Of a stretch of 15,872 nucleotides of DNA, positions 13,760-15,872 are shown piece by piece. This DNA is from Clostridia bacterium. GTDB lineage: Bacteria; Bacillota; Clostridia; Oscillospirales; Acutalibacteraceae. The notes beneath the pieces are model-generated. The model did not search any database. It saw only the letters and a program-made list of their open reading frames with translations, and was not told where the DNA came from. Position 1 is the first letter of the stretch, and every line of letters starts with the position of its first letter. The stretch is from assembly GCA_017559885.1 (NCBI GenBank), contig JAFYQN010000082.1, positions 1 through 15,872 on the forward strand. The letters are read 5' to 3'. The position numbers and the translations under genes are program-made.

Positions 13760-15763
13760 CTACTTTATAGCATCTTCTTTAACGGCAGATTTTAAAGCGT
13801 ATTCCGCTTTTAATTTTCTATTTGTGTTAATAATAAGAGCAACTACTATGCCAGCCATACAAACTATCGCGGTAAGACCTGCAATAGCGGCTACAACATT
13901 AAGTGTATCAGGCGCAGTAATAAGCGTGCCAATTGTGTATATAAAGTAAGCTACTGTATAACCTACCGAAAGCTGAAGACCTATACCGCCCCAAAGCCAT
14001 TTAGCGCTCTTCATTTCGCTGTTCATAGCGCCAATAGCGGCAAAGCAAGGCGGCGTAAATAGGTTAAACATTAGGTATGCAAGTGCCGCAAATGAGGTTA
14101 TTGCAACAACCTCGCCCGACGCATTTATACCTACCATATCCGACTTTGTAAGTTCGTTCACACCATAGCATACCGCCATTGTGCCAACAACGTTTTCTTT
14201 TGCAATAAAACCGGTAACTGTTGACGCCGCTAATTGCCATGAAAAGACACCGATAACAGGCACCAAAACGTAAGCAAAAATCCCTGCAATAGATGCCAAA
14301 ATAGAATCGCTTGCCGTATCGTTAGCGGTAGCAAATCTCCATGTAAACTCTTGCATAATCTGAACTGCCATATTGCAAAGAAGAATTATTGTTGCGGCTT
14401 TTACTATATACGACCAACCGCGAGAGCACATCGATTTGAAAGCGCCCCAAAATGAAGGAATTTTATATTCGGGAAGTTCAATAATAAAAAACGATTTACG
14501 CGCCTTATGTCCTGTAATAAGGTTTACAAGTAATGCGCCAAGGAATATTAAAACTATACCCAAAAGATAACACACGGCACTTACCCAACCTGCTTTATCA
14601 AAGAACGCGCCAGCAAAAAGCGCAATTACGGGAATTTTTGCGCCGCAAGGCATAAAGGGAGCAAGCATAGCAGTTGCTCTGCGCTCACGCTCATTACGGA
14701 TAGTACGGCTTGCCATAATACCCGGTACCGCACAACCAACCGTAATAACAAAAGGAATTACCGATTTGCCCGAAAGGCCAACCTTCTTGAAGATGGGATC
14801 AAGCACTACTGCCACTCGTGACATATAACCGCAATCTTCAAGTAGCGCTATAAGGAAATACATCACCATAACAAGCGGCAAAAAACCAATAACCGCGCCA
14901 ACACCGCCTATAATACCGTCAACAACAACCGCATAAAGAAGTTCGTTACTAACAAAGCCACCTACCCACGTTTGAAAACTTTCAATCAAACCACCAAGCA
15001 AATCTGCAATCGGTGTTCCAACCCAAACCTGTGAAATTTGGAACACAAGAAACATAACGACTGCAAAAATCGGGATGCCGAGCCATTTGTTCGTAAGTAC
15101 CGCGTCAATCTTATCGCCAATGTTCTTGTCTTTGGTGAGAACTTTACGGGTTTCAACATCTTTAACAATGCCGTTTACAAACTCAAAACGTTTGCGGTCA
15201 GCGGCTAATACCGCTTGCTTATCAGTAAGGTCTACCGCGTCTTGAACATATGGCGCCGACTGCCCCTTACCAACCTGTGACACCGCGGTTTTAACAACTA
15301 CTTTAAGACCGTCTGCCGAGATAGAAACCGTTTCCACAACGGGACAACCAAGCTTTTCCGAAAGCAACTTTTCATCAATCACAGTTTCTTTCTTTTCATT
15401 TATATCACTCTTATTAAGTGCAACAACAACGGGAATTCCTAATTCTAAAAGTTGTGTTGTAAAGAAAAGACTACGACTTAGGTTGGTAGCGTCCACGATA
15501 TTTATAATAACATCGGGATTCTCATTCTTTACGTAATCGCTTGTAACACTCTCTTCACTTGTGAACGGCGACATAGAGTATGCGCCCGGAAGGTCAACTG
15601 CAATCAGTTTTTCTTGCATATCACAATATACTTTTTTAATTTGACTTTCCTTTTTATCAACGGTAACACCCGCCCAGTTCCCAACCTTTTCGTTGCTACC
15701 GGTAAGAGCATTAAACATTGTGGTTTTACCACTGTTGGGGTTGCCCGTAAGTGCAATTCTCAT
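13760..15763 (-). CDS. feoB: Ferrous iron transport protein B
   Basis: A 667-residue Fe(II) transporter of the inner membrane with an N-terminal GTPase domain. G1 is GNPNSGKT (7-14), G2 includes Thr34 in AGVTV, G3 is DLPG (57-60), G4 is NKSD (117-120) and G5 is SISA (147-150). A helical linker domain spans about 165-225. Membrane helices begin near residue 229 and include two gate regions with conserved Cys343 in GCAVPG and Cys373 in PCGAKIP. The length is normal for the shorter clostridial FeoB. The ATG at 15763 is chosen; an in-frame GTG three bases upstream is also possible, as AAGGAG (complement of 15772-15777) lies 8 or 5 bases away. It is preceded by a probable feoA and followed by the Cys-rich partner. 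Confidence 0.96.
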   Translation of the reverse strand: MRIALTGNPNSGKTTMFNALTGSNEKVGNWAGVTVDKKESQIKKVYCDMQEKLIAVDLPGAYSMSPFTSEESVTSDYVKNENPDVIINIVDATNLSRSLFFTTQLLELGIPVVVALNKSDINEKKETVIDEKLLSEKLGCPVVETVSISADGLKVVVKTAVSQVGKGQSAPYVQDAVDLTDKQAVLAADRKRFEFVNGIVKDVETRKVLTKDKNIGDKIDAVLTNKWLGIPIFAVVMFLVFQISQVWVGTPIADLLGGLIESFQTWVGGFVSNELLYAVVVDGIIGGVGAVIGFLPLVMVMYFLIALLEDCGYMSRVAVVLDPIFKKVGLSGKSVIPFVITVGCAVPGIMASRTIRNERERRATAMLAPFMPCGAKIPVIALFAGAFFDKAGWVSAVCYLLGIVLIFLGALLVNLITGHKARKSFFIIELPEYKIPSFWGAFKSMCSRGWSYIVKAATIILLCNMAVQIMQEFTWRFATANDTASDSILASIAGIFAYVLVPVIGVFSWQLAASTVTGFIAKENVVGTMAVCYGVNELTKSDMVGINASGEVVAITSFAALAYLMFNLFTPPCFAAIGAMNSEMKSAKWLWGGIGLQLSVGYTVAYFIYTIGTLITAPDTLNVVAAIAGLTAIVCMAGIVVALIINTNRKLKAEYALKSAVKEDAIK

Positions 15764-15788
15764 CACTTTTACTCCTTAAAATATTACG

Positions 15789-15804
15789 GTTAGCGTCCGC
15801 TAAC
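15789..15804. promoter_or_regulatory. Palindrome between feoA and feoB
   Basis: GTTAGC and GCTAAC (15789-15794 and 15799-15804) form a near-perfect 16-base palindrome with central GTCC, in the 77-base gap between the two feo genes. The TTAG/CTAA halves recall DtxR/IdeR-type operators, but the spacing differs. A processing or attenuation hairpin is equally possible. Confidence 0.4.
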
Positions 15805-15840
15805 TCTTGTTTAAAATTTTAGCGCTGCCACCAAAAGTTT

Positions 15841-15872
15841 TTATTCAAAAACTTCGATTGCAGCAGCCAATG
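15841..15872 (-). CDS. feoA: Probable FeoA, C-terminal end only (partial)
   Basis: Nine codons and a TAA stop are visible, giving LAAAIEVFE, and the gene continues beyond the right edge. The ending resembles the last strand of the SH3-like FeoA protein (typically ...A-x-x-I-x-V), and feoA normally sits directly before feoB. FeoA is a small cytosolic partner of FeoB in iron uptake. The identification rests mainly on position, as only ten codons can be read. Confidence 0.5.
   Translation of the reverse strand, partial: LAAAIEVFE

Overview
The window looks like chromosomal DNA from a low-GC Gram-positive bacterium, most likely an uncultured Clostridia (gut Firmicutes) member. The reasons are the AT-rich intergenic DNA, strong AAGGAGG ribosome binding sites, A/T-rich sigma-A promoters with 17-bp spacers, many intrinsic terminators, a four-cysteine L28 protein, and a feoA-feoB-cysteine-rich-protein iron locus typical of Clostridia. 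I see no phage, transposase, CRISPR array or obvious transferred island. This placement is inference from style and gene content, not a database match.

Layout, left to right. Bases 1-193 hold the terminator of an upstream gene and a long inverted repeat that overlaps a predicted promoter. 194-1744 (+) is a membrane-anchored C39-like cysteine peptidase. 1775-2099 is a compact rpmB (ribosomal L28) unit with its own promoter, leader hairpin and terminator. A palindromic dispersed-type repeat follows at 2106-2176. Next come a HAD phosphatase and an MFS transporter that overlap by 4 bases (2198-4026, +), then a dCMP deaminase with its own promoter (4087-4563, +). A two-way terminator separates these from a minus-strand pair: a lipoprotein (5132-5746) and a YfcE-type phosphodiesterase (4607-5119).

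The most coherent metabolic unit is 5809-10743. An AraC-type regulator (-) faces away from a tight three-gene operon (+): ROK sugar kinase, cytoplasmic GH2 beta-mannosidase, and a GmhA-like SIS sugar-phosphate isomerase. The two predicted promoters overlap at their -35 elements. The simplest reading is uptake of a beta-mannoside, hydrolysis inside the cell, phosphorylation of the released sugar, and aldose-ketose isomerisation, all controlled by the AraC protein. No transporter lies in the unit.

10784-10860 (-) is tRNA-Arg(TCT) with an encoded CCA. 10990-11619 (+) is a CE4/NodB-type deacetylase without a signal peptide. The rest is on the minus strand: a 51-residue single-pass membrane protein (11677-11832), cardiolipin synthase (11906-13453), a 56-residue FeoB-associated cysteine-rich membrane protein (13578-13748), FeoB (13760-15763) and the last codons of a probable feoA running off the right edge. 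With the two small genes included, no gene-free stretch exceeds 300 bases. The genes are mostly known families. The best leads are the beta-mannosidase/ROK/SIS unit and several regulatory inverted repeats.
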